Positions 16,354 to 25,400 of a stretch of DNA of 64,000 nt are shown in pieces; position 1 is the first letter of the stretch; every line of letters begins with the position of its first letter. Position numbers and translations under genes: made by a program. The notes under the pieces are model-generated. The model was not told the DNA's origin, did no database searches, and worked only from the letters and a program-made list of their open reading frames with translations. Source of the stretch: CAZHAX01 sp964530325 (GTDB lineage Bacteria; Chloroflexota; Anaerolineae; B4-G1); the NCBI GenBank assembly GCA_964530325.1, contig CAZHAX010000013.1, forward strand, positions 1 through 64,000, in the 5' to 3' direction.

Positions 16354-18372
16354 CTATTCAGCCATGATCAGGCTGGCGTCATCGAACCAGGCCCAGGTGT
16401 CGCCCGGAGAGGAGACTCTCAGACCGACGGTGCACTGCCCCGTGGTGACTGCGATGTTCTCGATCGTCGGGTTCACCCACTGCAGCCACCCGGTCATCTC
16501 GAACCCGTACACCAGCTCCCCCCCACCGTAGTCGCTCACGTACACCTCTACGTCGTCTCCGCCTCCGCCCTGTATCCATGCACTGAAGGTGTATGTGCCA
16601 TTCTCCAGCCCAGCCACTGTCTGCGAGACTGTGAACTCAAACTCTCCCGCTGACCAGTAGTTGAGTGCCCAGTCGCCGCTGCAGGCATTGGCGGGCTCGT
16701 TCCCGACCCTGACGGAGCCGGTGCCCTCCACAAGCCAGGGACTGAGACCATTCTCGAACCCGCCGTTCTCCACGTGGTTCTTGGGGCTCCCCGTGAACAC
16801 GGTGATCGACGCCTGTCGGTCAGTTCCCTCCAGCGTGCCCCTCAGGTCAAAGCTTCCCTTGACATCAAGCAGCGCCGGATCATACGTGCCCCATTCCACC
16901 GCAACTTGCCTGATGGCGTCATCAGTATAGAGCACTTCCACGGTCGCCGGAAGCTCGGGCGCCTCGCCGAGAGCAGCGTAGACAACCGGCGTATAGACCA
17001 GTCTCACGAGTGGATCGAACGCGTTGGCTCCGCCTTCCGGACGCACCAGCTTGAACACGTTCAGCGACGGGAGCACGCTGCCGTCGAAATCGAACATCGC
17101 CATGTTGTCCCAGGCGTTTCCCGGTGCGGTCTCGGGAGCTGGAGACCCATTGTAGACGACCCCCGCCATGGTCGCCCAGCCGGTACCTTCGACCGGAATC
17201 CAATCAGGCTCCCAGTAGAAGATCCCGAGGCCTCTGCCGTTCGGAACCTCGGAGACCGCCAGTATCATGTCACGCATGGCTGTAGCCTGGCCCTGCACCG
17301 TGGCCAGGTACGGCCCGTCGATGTCCACATCGTCGGTTCCACCAACGAAGTTCCCGTGTCCATCCCCGTCGAGAGGCGTATAGGGATACGCCGTCTCCAT
17401 CACGGCGACCTCCTTCCGGTATCTCTCGGCGACGTCGTTCATGTTGGCGATGAACATGTCCATCGGGCCGTGCCAGAAGCTGTAGTAGGAGAGCCCGATG
17501 ACGTCGAAATCGACGTCCCTTGCGGTAAGCTCGTCGAAGACGGTGCGGTAGAGCTCGTTGTCCCCTCCGTCAGCAAGATGGATGGCGATCTTGATCCTGT
17601 TCTCCGGATCCTCGCTGTTCGGATCGTTGTCGCGTACAGCCTGAATGCCCTGTGACAGGAGTGGGGCGAAGACGTCAAAGCCGCCAGGTTCCTCACCGGG
17701 CGTTCGGTAGACCCGCCCTGCCGGCCACAAGAAGCCGTTGTTGACCTCGTTCCCGATCTGGACCATGTCGGGCGTCGCGTCTGCTTCAGCAAGCGCCTGC
17801 ATCACCTCTGCCGTATAGTCGTACACCGCTTGCTGCAGCTCTTCAGTATCGAGGCCAACCCAGGCTTTGGGGATATTCTGCTTGCCCGGGTCGGCCCACC
17901 AGTCGCTGTAGTGGAAGTCGAGCAGGAAGCTGAGGCCGAGGGCTTTCGCCCTGGCGGCGATCTCCACGGTTCCGGCCAGATCGTTGTTGCCGCCGCCCAG
18001 AGGCTCCCCGTTCTCGTCTGTGGGGTCGTTCCAGATCCGCAAGCGAATCCAGTTCACACCGTAGTCTCGAAGAATCTCCAGGCAATCGCGCTCGACCCCA
18101 TAGTCATAGAACTCTCCCCCGTTCTCCTCAATCTGGGCGAGCATCGAGACGTCCGCGCCCATTATGAAATCGGGGCTCAGTCCTTCGATGGGGTTGACGT
18201 GAAAGTCGATGGGGCCTGGGATGGTCGGCGTCGGCCAAGGCAAGGGCGTTGGTGTTGGGGTGGCGGCAGGCGTCGATGTGTTGGTGGGCGTGGAGGTTGG
18301 GCTGGGAGCACACGCTGCTGCGACCAAGACGACTGCAACTGCGATCACTACTGCTGCTGTTCGGGTCTTCAT
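16354..18372 (-). CDS. GH53 endo-beta-1,4-galactanase lipoprotein with C-terminal binding domain
   Basis: A 672-residue lipoprotein: lipobox VAAAC puts the lipidated Cys at residue 21, followed by a Thr/Pro linker to about residue 55. The GH53 TIM barrel spans about 65-430, with acid/base Glu209 in QIGNEVNNGFLWP and nucleophile Glu326 in VMETAYPYT. An Ig-like segment (about 445-520) and a jelly-roll carbohydrate-binding domain (about 525-672, starting NHVENGGFENGLSPW) follow. GH53 cuts the beta-1,4-galactan side chains of pectin. The ATG follows GGAGGAGAG. It acts at the cell surface, and galM nearby may serve the released galactose. Confidence 0.92.
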   Translation of the reverse strand: MKTRTAAVVIAVAVVLVAAACAPSPTSTPTNTSTPAATPTPTPLPWPTPTIPGPIDFHVNPIEGLSPDFIMGADVSMLAQIEENGGEFYDYGVERDCLEILRDYGVNWIRLRIWNDPTDENGEPLGGGNNDLAGTVEIAARAKALGLSFLLDFHYSDWWADPGKQNIPKAWVGLDTEELQQAVYDYTAEVMQALAEADATPDMVQIGNEVNNGFLWPAGRVYRTPGEEPGGFDVFAPLLSQGIQAVRDNDPNSEDPENRIKIAIHLADGGDNELYRTVFDELTARDVDFDVIGLSYYSFWHGPMDMFIANMNDVAERYRKEVAVMETAYPYTPLDGDGHGNFVGGTDDVDIDGPYLATVQGQATAMRDMILAVSEVPNGRGLGIFYWEPDWIPVEGTGWATMAGVVYNGSPAPETAPGNAWDNMAMFDFDGSVLPSLNVFKLVRPEGGANAFDPLVRLVYTPVVYAALGEAPELPATVEVLYTDDAIRQVAVEWGTYDPALLDVKGSFDLRGTLEGTDRQASITVFTGSPKNHVENGGFENGLSPWLVEGTGSVRVGNEPANACSGDWALNYWSAGEFEFTVSQTVAGLENGTYTFSAWIQGGGGDDVEVYVSDYGGGELVYGFEMTGWLQWVNPTIENIAVTTGQCTVGLRVSSPGDTWAWFDDASLIMAE

Positions 18373-18547
18373 CTCTCCTCCGCCTTACTCTCCTCCGGCA
18401 GCACGAGGTTGCCTGGACGCCCGTGCATACCCAGCCCGCATGGGCCCAGCGGCCCGGGAGCTGTGCAGGGGAACGATCTATGAACAGTCTAGCCGGCAGG
18501 GGTGGCGGCGGCAAGTACAATCTGAACCAAAGTGGGTCAAACGCGAA

Positions 18548-18574
18548 GCAGTCCAGCCTGGGTGGCTGGACTGC
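18548..18574. repeat. 11-bp inverted repeat related to the one at 16183
   Basis: GCAGTCCAGCC (18548-18558) and its complement (18564-18574) flank TGGGT. It lies 3 bases beyond the CCA end of tRNA-Ser(CGA), so on the minus strand it could terminate the tRNA. It shares arm sequence and loop length with 16183-16211. Confidence 0.65.
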
Positions 18575-18576
18575 TC

Positions 18577-18667
18577 TGGCGGAAGGGGTGGGATTCGAAC
18601 CCACGGTGGCCACAAGGACCACAACGGTTTTCGAGACCGTCCCGATCGTCCACTCCGGCACCCTTCC
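18577..18667 (-). tRNA. tRNA-Ser (anticodon CGA)
   Basis: The 91-base class II tRNA has acceptor GGAAGGG/CCCTTCC, discriminator G, encoded CCA (complement 18577-18579), a long variable arm and loop CTCGAAA with anticodon CGA (complement 18631-18633). It is the third serine isoacceptor in the window and lies just downstream of tadA. Confidence 0.95.
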
Positions 18668-18676
18668 GCGATGCTG

Positions 18677-19138
18677 CTATTCAGTTGTCTCCGCCCGCAG
18701 GGCGGCGAAGAAGCGGCCCAGCAGCTGCAGCGATTCCTCCGCCAGCACCCCGCGCGTCACCTGCACCCGATGGTTGAAGCGCGGGTCGCGCAGCAGGTCG
18801 ACCAGCGACCCCACCGCGCCCGCCTTCGGGTCGTCCGCCCCATATACGAGCTTGGGCAGCCGGGCCACGAGCATCGCGCCCGCGCACATGGGGCAGGGCT
18901 CCAGCGTGCAGTAGAGCGTCACCCCTGCCAGGTGCCAGCCGCCGAGCGCCTCGGCGGCCTGCCGCAGGGCGATCATCTCCGCGTGGGCGGTCGGGTCGCC
19001 GCCCGCCTCCCTGCGGTTGTGCCCCCGTCCGATGATCTCCCCGCAGCGCACTGCCACCGCGCCGACCGGGACGTCGCCGTGAGCGATGGCGCTCTCCGCC
19101 TCGGCCAGCGCCTCGCGCATCCAGCGGGCGTGGTCCAC
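18677..19138 (-). CDS. tadA: tRNA-specific adenosine deaminase
   Basis: TadA converts A34 to inosine in the anticodon of tRNA-Arg(ACG). The 153-residue protein has the cytidine-deaminase zinc site: TAHAEMIAL supplies His and the catalytic Glu, and LEPCPMCAGAM supplies two Cys. I chose the GTG at 19138 (VDHARWMREAL) because a TATAAT box ends only 6 bases before it; longer reading frames would start upstream of that promoter. An ATG at 19120 is an alternative. The message is probably leaderless. tRNA-Ser(CGA) follows 9 bases after the stop. Confidence 0.93.
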   Translation of the reverse strand: MDHARWMREALAEAESAIAHGDVPVGAVAVRCGEIIGRGHNRREAGGDPTAHAEMIALRQAAEALGGWHLAGVTLYCTLEPCPMCAGAMLVARLPKLVYGADDPKAGAVGSLVDLLRDPRFNHRVQVTRGVLAEESLQLLGRFFAALRAETTE

Positions 19139-19144
19139 GGGCCG

Positions 19145-19172
19145 ATTATAACACAGCCCCGCGGCCCAGCAA
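19145..19172 (-). promoter_or_regulatory. Promoter of tadA
   Basis: On the minus strand, TTGCTG (19172-19167), 16 bases and a perfect TATAAT (19150-19145) lie immediately before the GTG start. Confidence 0.6.
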
Positions 19173-19270
19173 TGTGTGCCCAGAGCCGGCCCGGGGCGAT
19201 TTGGCCTCTGCGCCTTTCTGGAGTATGGTATGGGGAGACAGGTATCTGCCACCAGAGCAAGGAGACGGAG

Positions 19271-20326
19271 ATGAGCATAACGAAGGAGCCCTTTGGCAGC
19301 ATGCCGGACGGTACGCCGGTGCATCTCTATACGCTGACCAGCTCAGGTGGTCTGGAGGCGAGGATAGCGGACTACGGCGGCACGGTGGTGAGCATCCTGG
19401 CGCCGGACCGGGAGGGACGGCTCGGAGAGGTGGTCCTCGGCCTCGACACTCTGGAGGACTACGTCGACAGGAGTCCGTTCTTCGGCTGTATCACCGGGCG
19501 CTACGCGAACCGGATCGCCAAGGCCAGATTCAGTCTGAGCGGCACGGAGTACCGCCTGGCGCAGAACGACGGCAAGAACCACCTCCACGGTGGGGTGCGT
19601 GGTTTCGACAAGGTCGTCTGGCAGGCGCGGGAGAGCGGTGGAGGCGGCGGGCCAGGGCTCGAGTTGACCTACGTGAGCGAAGATGGGGAGGAGGGCTACC
19701 CCGGGAACCTGACTGTGGACGTGACGTACACATTGACGAGCGACGACGAGCTGCGAATCGACTACCGGGCCACGACCGACAAGGACACCGTGGTCAACCT
19801 GACGAACCACACCTACTTCAACCTGGCCGATGGAGGTGCCAGCGACGCGCTGGCTCACGAACTAGTGATCGACGCCGATCGCTTCACGCCCGTTGACGAC
19901 ACGCTCATTCCTACTGGGGAGCTGCGCAGCGTGGAAGGTACCCCGCTCGACTTCAGGCGGCAGATGGCCGTTGGCGCCAGGATCGGTCAGGACGATGAGC
20001 AGCTCCGCTTCGGCCATGGCTACGACCACAACTGGGTGCTCAACAGCGGAGGCGGAGGGCTGGCCTTGGCCGCCCGCCTGGTCGACCCAATCAGTGGCCG
20101 TGCTCTGGAGGTGCTGACGACCGAGCCAGGCATCCAGTTCTACAGCGGCAACTTCTTGGACAACATAAAGGGCCGGGGCGGCACTGTGTACGGGAAACGG
20201 CACGGGCTGTGTCTGGAGACCCAGCACTTCCCGGACTCGCCGAACAAGCCGCAGTTCCCTTCGACGGTGCTCCGGCCCGGCGAGGCGTACGAGACGACGA
20301 CGATCTACAGGTTCGGCACTGCGTAG
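19271..20326 (+). CDS. galM: Aldose 1-epimerase (galactose mutarotase)
   Basis: GalM interconverts the alpha and beta anomers of galactose or glucose, feeding the Leloir pathway. The 351-residue protein shows NRIAKARFSLSGTEYRL, NHLHGGVRGFDKVVW, TNHTYFNLA (active-site His) and GIQFYSGNFLDN. The catalytic Glu is in CLETQHFPDSPNKPQFP. No signal peptide is seen, so it is cytoplasmic. The ATG at 19271 has GGAG repeats upstream; the open frame runs back over tRNA-Ser and tadA, but that extension is antisense to them and not real. A GH53 galactanase nearby suits a galactose-using role. Confidence 0.93.
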   Translation: MSITKEPFGSMPDGTPVHLYTLTSSGGLEARIADYGGTVVSILAPDREGRLGEVVLGLDTLEDYVDRSPFFGCITGRYANRIAKARFSLSGTEYRLAQNDGKNHLHGGVRGFDKVVWQARESGGGGGPGLELTYVSEDGEEGYPGNLTVDVTYTLTSDDELRIDYRATTDKDTVVNLTNHTYFNLADGGASDALAHELVIDADRFTPVDDTLIPTGELRSVEGTPLDFRRQMAVGARIGQDDEQLRFGHGYDHNWVLNSGGGGLALAARLVDPISGRALEVLTTEPGIQFYSGNFLDNIKGRGGTVYGKRHGLCLETQHFPDSPNKPQFPSTVLRPGEAYETTTIYRFGTA

Positions 20327-20331
20327 GAGGA

Positions 20332-20364
20332 AGACCCCAGGGGTCTCCCGGACCCTTGGGGTCT
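20332..20364 (+). terminator. Hairpin downstream of galM
   Basis: AGACCCC(A)GGGGTC... pairs with ...GGACCCTTGGGGTCT, with one mismatch inside. It starts 5 bases after galM. There is no U-run, so termination is inferred from position and stability. Confidence 0.5.
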
Positions 20365-20375
20365 ACATCAACTAC

Positions 20376-20404
20376 TTGACAAAGGTGCCCCCCGGGGTTA
20401 TGAT
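20376..20404 (+). promoter_or_regulatory. Promoter of the aro operon
   Basis: Consensus TTGACA (20376-20381), 17-base spacer and TATGAT (20399-20404). Transcription should start near 20411, about 40 bases before the leader peptide. Confidence 0.8.
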
Positions 20405-20449
20405 CGGCCTGCCGCGGGCGGGAGGGCCCCGGCGAATCGAGAGAGAACA

Positions 20450-20545
20450 GTGAACAGCAGCCGCCGTGACGAGTACTACTACTTCGGCTTTATCTACGCC
20501 CTGGGTAGAGGGCGGTTGCTTCACGGCGGGAGGATGCCGGGCTAG
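20450..20545 (+). CDS. Tyr/Phe-rich leader peptide of the aro attenuator
   Basis: A 31-codon reading frame opens with GTG after GAGAGAG and reads NSSRRDE, then YYYFGFIY, then a basic Gly/Arg-rich tail to TAG. Six of eight consecutive codons (20474-20497) are Tyr or Phe. It lies between the aro promoter and an intrinsic terminator, directly ahead of chorismate mutase and DAHP synthase. This is the arrangement of amino-acid attenuators such as pheA and pheST of enterobacteria. Shortage of charged tRNA-Tyr or tRNA-Phe should stall a ribosome here and free the downstream antiterminator arm. It is too short to be noticed by routine gene calling. The translation is inferred. Confidence 0.8.
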   Translation: MNSSRRDEYYYFGFIYALGRGRLLHGGRMPG

Positions 20546-20586
20546 TACTGGCAAACCCAAGGACCGAGGTAGAGCGTGGAGCAGCC
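20514..20586 (+). promoter_or_regulatory. Antiterminator of the aro attenuator
   Basis: GGTTGCTTCACG (20514-20525) can pair with CGTGGAGCAGCC (20575-20586) over 12 bp with two G-U pairs. The latter contains the 5' arm of the terminator, so both structures exclude each other. The first arm lies inside the leader reading frame, 17 bases after its last Tyr codon. A ribosome stalled at the Tyr/Phe run would leave it free, and one that reaches the stop would cover or clear it. Confidence 0.7.
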
Positions 20587-20601
20587 GGCTCCACGTTTTT
20601 T
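20575..20601 (+). terminator. Intrinsic terminator of the aro attenuator
   Basis: CGTGGAGC (20575-20582), a 5-base loop and GCTCCACG (20588-20595) are followed by six T (20596-20601). It stands 28 bases before the chorismate mutase start, so it must be read through for the operon to be expressed. Confidence 0.85.
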
Positions 20602-20629
20602 CGTTGTAGGGCGGGAGAGGGAGCGCACG

Positions 20630-20998
20630 ATGGCCTGTCGCGGAATCCGAGGAGCCGTCATCGCCGAGGCGAACGGGGCGGACGAGATCGTCTCTGCCAC
20701 CAGGCAGCTTCTGGAGAAGATCGTCGAGGCGAACGGCATAGACGTCGAGGACGTGGCCTGCGTCATCTTCAGCACGACGGATGACCTGACCGCAGACGTT
20801 CCGGCCAGGGCGGCGCGGGAGATGGGATGGATGCACACCCCCCTCCTCTGCCTGCAGGAGATGATGGCCAGGGGCGGGATGGAGCGCGTGGTGCGCGTGC
20901 TGATGCTCTGGAACACCGAGCGCTCTCTCAAGGAGATCAATCACATCTACATCGGCGAAGCGCGTCAGCTGCGCCCCGAGCTGGCGATGGAGGGGTAA
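20630..20998 (+). CDS. aroH: Monofunctional chorismate mutase (AroH type)
   Basis: AroH turns chorismate into prephenate, the branch step to Tyr and Phe. The 122-residue protein has the family's CRGIRGAVIAEANGADEI start (including the active-site Arg), FSTTDDLTADVPARAAREMGW and the C-terminal RVLMLWNT. The fold is the trimeric Bacillus type, not the AroQ helix. The ATG at 20630 follows GGGAGAGGGAG. A DAHP synthase starts 4 bases after it. Both genes lie behind the Tyr/Phe leader. Confidence 0.93.
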   Translation: MACRGIRGAVIAEANGADEIVSATRQLLEKIVEANGIDVEDVACVIFSTTDDLTADVPARAAREMGWMHTPLLCLQEMMARGGMERVVRVLMLWNTERSLKEINHIYIGEARQLRPELAMEG

Positions 20999-21002
20999 TC
21001 AC

Positions 21003-22016
21003 ATGATTGTCATAATGCAGAAGGGGGCGACCGAAGGGCAGATCGGCAGCGTTGTTGCCCGCATCGAGGGATCCGGCTACCGGGTGAACATCTCCCAGGG
21101 CGAGGAGCGGACGGTCATCGGCATCATCGGCGACGGCCGCCCGCTCGATAGGGAGCAGATAGGCCGGATGGACGGCGTCGAACGGACGGTGCCGATTCTG
21201 CGCCCGTTCAAGCTGGCCAGCCGGGAGATGCACCCGCAGGATACGGTCGTCGCCGTCAACGGAGTGAGCATCGGCGGCGAGCAGATTGTGGTAATGGCCG
21301 GCCCCTGCTCTATCGAGAGCAGGGAACAGCTGCTCGAGAGCGCGCGCGCGGTCAAGGAAGCAGGCGCGACCGTGCTCCGCGGAGGGGCCTACAAACCGCG
21401 TACGTCACCCTACAGCTTCCAGGGGCTGGGCGAGGAGGGGCTGAAGCTGCTGGCAGAGGCGCGCCAGGAGACGGGGCTCCCGGTGGTCACGGAGGTGATG
21501 GAGCCGCAGTTGGTGGAGTTGGTGTCGGAGTACGCCGACATCCTGCAGGTCGGCGCCCGCAACATGCAGAACTACGCGCTGCTCCACGCCGTGGGGGAGG
21601 CGCACAAGCCCGTGCTGCTCAAGCGCGGCATGATGAGCACGATCGAGGAGCTGCTCATGGCCGCGGAATACATCCTCTCTCACGATAACGGGGATGTGAT
21701 ACTCTGCGAGCGGGGCATCCGTACCTTCGAGCTCTACACCCGGTTCACGGTCGATATCAGTGCCGTGCCGCTGCTGAAGCAGCTGAGCCACCTGCCCGTA
21801 GTGGTCGATCCCAGCCACGGCACAGGAAAATGGGAGCTGGTCGAGCCCGTATCGCGGGCCGCGGTGGCTGCAGGGGCGGACGGCCTCTTGGTCGAGGTCC
21901 ATCCCCATCCAGAGAAGGCTCTGTCGGACGGGGCCCAATCGCTCAAGCCCGGCCGCTTCGCCGACCTGATGAAGAGCCTGGCACCGTTGGCTCAGGCGGT
22001 CGGCCGCCGCATGTAG
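21003..22016 (+). CDS. aroF: 3-deoxy-7-phosphoheptulonate (DAHP) synthase with regulatory domain
   Basis: The enzyme condenses phosphoenolpyruvate and erythrose 4-phosphate, the first step of the shikimate pathway. The 337 residues comprise an N-terminal ferredoxin-like domain (about 1-70, MIVIMQKGATEGQIGSVV) and a type I-beta TIM barrel (GPCSIES, GGAYKPRTSPYSFQG, VGARNMQN, LLKRGMMST, DPSHGTGK). In Thermotoga this extra domain gives feedback inhibition by Tyr and Phe. It overlaps no other gene and is co-transcribed with aroH. Control by the same two amino acids at the RNA level fits well. Confidence 0.95.
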   Translation: MIVIMQKGATEGQIGSVVARIEGSGYRVNISQGEERTVIGIIGDGRPLDREQIGRMDGVERTVPILRPFKLASREMHPQDTVVAVNGVSIGGEQIVVMAGPCSIESREQLLESARAVKEAGATVLRGGAYKPRTSPYSFQGLGEEGLKLLAEARQETGLPVVTEVMEPQLVELVSEYADILQVGARNMQNYALLHAVGEAHKPVLLKRGMMSTIEELLMAAEYILSHDNGDVILCERGIRTFELYTRFTVDISAVPLLKQLSHLPVVVDPSHGTGKWELVEPVSRAAVAAGADGLLVEVHPHPEKALSDGAQSLKPGRFADLMKSLAPLAQAVGRRM

Positions 22017-22118
22017 GGCCCGGCGCTACGCACCAGCCGCGGTCGACCGCCCGAGCGGGCGTGCTATACTGGCCGGGCCTCGCCCTGCGGCATGCGCGCA
22101 GGGGAGGAAGGGCAGCCC

Positions 22119-22403
22119 ATGGTCATCGGTTCCTGCGCTATCCAGCTGCACCTGCCCGGGAACGGGTCGCTCAAGGGCAAGCGGAGTATCCTCAAGCCGC
22201 TGCTCAGCCGGCTGCGACGCGAATTCGAGCTCGCCGCTGCCGAAGTGGGGGAGAATGACGTGTGGCAGTCGGCGGAAATCGCCGTCGTAGCCGTGGCCAA
22301 CGATGCCGGCCACGTCCACGCCGTGCTGGAACGGGCCGTGCACTGGATCGAGACTCACCGCCCCGACGTTCAGGTCGTGGACTGGCAGATCGAGATCCTG
22401 TAG
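22119..22403 (+). CDS. DUF503 (YlxP-like) small protein
   Basis: The 94-residue protein begins MVIGSCAIQLHLPGNGSLKGKRS, matching DUF503, a small conserved protein often encoded near infB/rbfA and of unsettled role. The rest (VWQSAEIAVVAVANDAGHVHAVLERAVHWIE) also fits. The ATG at 22119 has AGGAAGGG before it, and a TATACT box lies at 22065-22070. It probably has its own promoter rather than belonging to the aro operon. Confidence 0.85.
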   Translation: MVIGSCAIQLHLPGNGSLKGKRSILKPLLSRLRREFELAAAEVGENDVWQSAEIAVVAVANDAGHVHAVLERAVHWIETHRPDVQVVDWQIEIL

Positions 22404-22443
22404 CGGCCTGCTGGCCGGCTCGCTGCACTCATCGAGGATTCGG

Positions 22444-25400
22444 TCACCGGTTGCGCAGCACCAGCGGAAGGAACACGCGCAAGGGATCCTGCTCCAGCTC
22501 GTCCGCGCCGATGTCCGGGCGGGTACCCACAGGCAGCGGGCGCTCTTCACCCTCGAAATCCACTCCGATACCCACGTCCACCCCCCGGCCGGCCATGGGC
22601 GAGACGGTGTGGATGTGGAAGTCGCCTCCGGCCCGATCCGCGAACACAGGCGGTCCGTGTAGATCGTGTCCCCCACCTGCCAGTCCCGGCGAGTAGTCGG
22701 CGCCGTTGTCGTAGAAGCCATTGTAGTCCCAGGAGGCTGCAAGACTAGTCGCCCCTGCTATCCCCAAGCCGTGACCCACTATCAGGTTGTTGCGGAGCAG
22801 AGCCTGCGCCGCCGCACCCATCAGCCTGATACCCTCGCCGCCGTTGTCGACGATCGTATTGTGGTAGATCCGTACCGGTCCGTAGTAGGCGGATATGGCC
22901 ATCCCGTCTCCGCCTTCCCCGGCGCTATTGCCGTGGATCCGGTTGTTCACAGCCAGCACCCGCCCTCCGCCCAGCAGCACTCCGCCTCCGGACTCCGGGC
23001 CCTGCATCACAGCCTTCGGGTCCCCCGCCAGCGGCGGGAGGGCGAATACCCCCTGCGCCTCGTTGCCGCAGATAAGGTTCGAGTCGAGAACGCTCTCGCG
23101 CAGCTCACTCCCCCACAGCATCACGCCGCCGGCGCCATTCAGCGCTCCGTTATCGGTGATGACGTTATAGCGGATGATGGCGGCTGCGTCGTCGTAGACG
23201 GCGATGCCGCCGCCGGAGTCATACACGGAGCCATCACCATGCGTGACTATGAATCCCTCGATCGTCGCGTCGACCCCTTCGCCGTGCACGGCGACGGCGG
23301 TGCCGGCCCCTTCGGCGTCTATCGTGGTCTGGTGCCCGGCGATGTCGCGGCTCCAGTCGTCCTTGCTGTAGCCGCCCAGCAGCTCGACGCTGCGGGTGAT
23401 GGCCACCAGCTCGGAGTACAGCCCTCCCGCCACGTAGACCGTGCCCGCCGTGCGGGTCTCGCCTATGCCCTTCATCACGGTCTCGAAGGGACTGGAAGAC
23501 GAGCCATCACCCGTCATGTCGCTGCCGGTGGATTGGCTAACGTAGCTCTCGCTCCGGTAGGCTTCGTCGGCTCCGATGTCGATGCCCGAGCCGCGCGGTC
23601 GGGGGTCGCCTTCGAAGTCGAGCGGGACGTCCACCCCGGAGTCGCCCTCGTCGATAAGCAGCGACGCCAGGGATAGATGGTAGTCTCCGCCCGACCGGTC
23701 GTCGAACTGGGGGTCGTAGGTGACGTGGTTCGCGCCCCAGCTTGCCCCGCTGACGCTGATGCTGTTGTCGTAGGAGTCGTTGTAGTCGAGAGTGGCCGTG
23801 CCGCTGCGCAGCCAGACCCCGATGCTGTGGCCCACGATGGTGTTGTTCCGCATCGCGTGCGTCCCGCTGTAGCTGGAACCCAGGATCACGCCCTCGTCGT
23901 AGGTACCCAGGTCATTGTCCACGATAGTGTTGTTGATCAGCGTGCAGTCACCGTGGAAGCAGTAGACGCCACCCCCGTGGCCGCCGCTGCCCGTGGCGTT
24001 CCTCGCTACGATGTGGTTGGTCAGCGTGACCGGCACGCCGTCCTCCACGTCGACCAGCACTCCTCCGGCCGCCGTTTCGCCCAGGTACCCGGCGGCTGTG
24101 TTGCTCATCACCACGTTGCCGTCGAGCTCGGGGCTGGCCCGGCCGAGGAGGGACATCCCGCCGCCGTATACCGCGCTGTTGCCGACGACGGTGTTCCGGA
24201 CGACCGTTCCCGTAGCCGTGCTGATGGCAATCCCGCCGCCAACGCCGGCCGAGTTCTCCACGAAAAGGTTGTCCCGCACAATGAAGCGCTCCCCTGCGCT
24301 GATCAGCAGGCCGCCCCCCAGCCCCAAGCCTGCGGCCGTGTTGCTGTAGAACTCGTTGCCGGTCATCTCTATCCAGTCAGCAGCGCTGGCGATCCCGCCG
24401 CCGCCGTCGTGCGTTCCGCTGCCGGTAGCCTCATTGCAGGAGACGGTGTTGTCGTGGAAGACGAGCTGGCCCAGGTACTCCTTGTAGTAGACACCCCCGC
24501 CGCGCCCGGCCGAATTGCCCTGTATCGCGTTGCCAACCGCGCTCTTCAGGTAGATGGCGTAGACCCCGCCGCCCGAGCCGTCGCCGTTCTCGCTGGCCAC
24601 GTTTCCCTGCACCAGGTTGTCGTCCAGTTCGATCAGGTAGTAGGCGTAGATCCCGCCGCCGTATCCATCCCCGTTGACGCTGGCGGTGTTGCTCAGGATA
24701 TGATTGCCGTACATGTAGGCGTAGGCCCACACGCCGCCCCCGTAGCCCGGGCCTTCGACCGTCGCCACGTTGCCCTGGACCACGTTCTCGATCAGGACGA
24801 CGTCGTTCGCATGCTCGGTGCCCACTCCGCCGCCCTTGCCTGTCCACAGGCCAGTCGGCGAGAAGACCGCAGTGTTGCTGACGATCGTGTTGCCCAGCAG
24901 CGTGGCATCCGCGGTCCAGACGCGCACGCCTCCTCCCTGTCCGCCGCCATCACCCGCGGTGCGAGCAGCGTTGCTGATGATCGTGTTGTACTCGATCGCC
25001 GCGGTCGTCCTGTAGACGAAGATGCCCCCGCCGTGTCCCTGGCAGCCCGCAGTGCAGGCCACGTTGTCGGTGATCACGTTGTGGCGGATAGTAGTATGGC
25101 CGGCCGGAGCGATCACGCCCGGCGCATAGATCTTGATCCCTCCACCCCAGCCCAGCCCGGCGGTGTCGTCGCCGCCGGTGATGATGAAGCCCTCGATCGT
25201 CGGGCTTACCGGCGCCTGAACCCAGATGGTGGGGCCGGTACGCTGAGCGTCGACCGTCGTTGGGAAGAGATCCCAGTCGCGCGCGCTGAAGTCGGCGTTC
25301 CAGCCGCCTTCCAGCGTCACGCTCTTGGCGATCTCGACTGTCTCGTAGTAGATGCCCTCGGCCACGCGGATAGTGTCCCCGTCGCCGGCCGCGTCGACGG

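Noticed and set aside
18209..19270. Long N-terminal extension of galM
   Set aside because: It runs antisense through tRNA-Ser(CGA), tadA and its promoter, and the GalM family begins at 19271 with a good ribosome binding site.
20405..20602. T-box riboswitch upstream of aroH
   Set aside because: No conserved T-box core or specifier stem was seen; the leader peptide with Tyr and Phe codons explains the region better.
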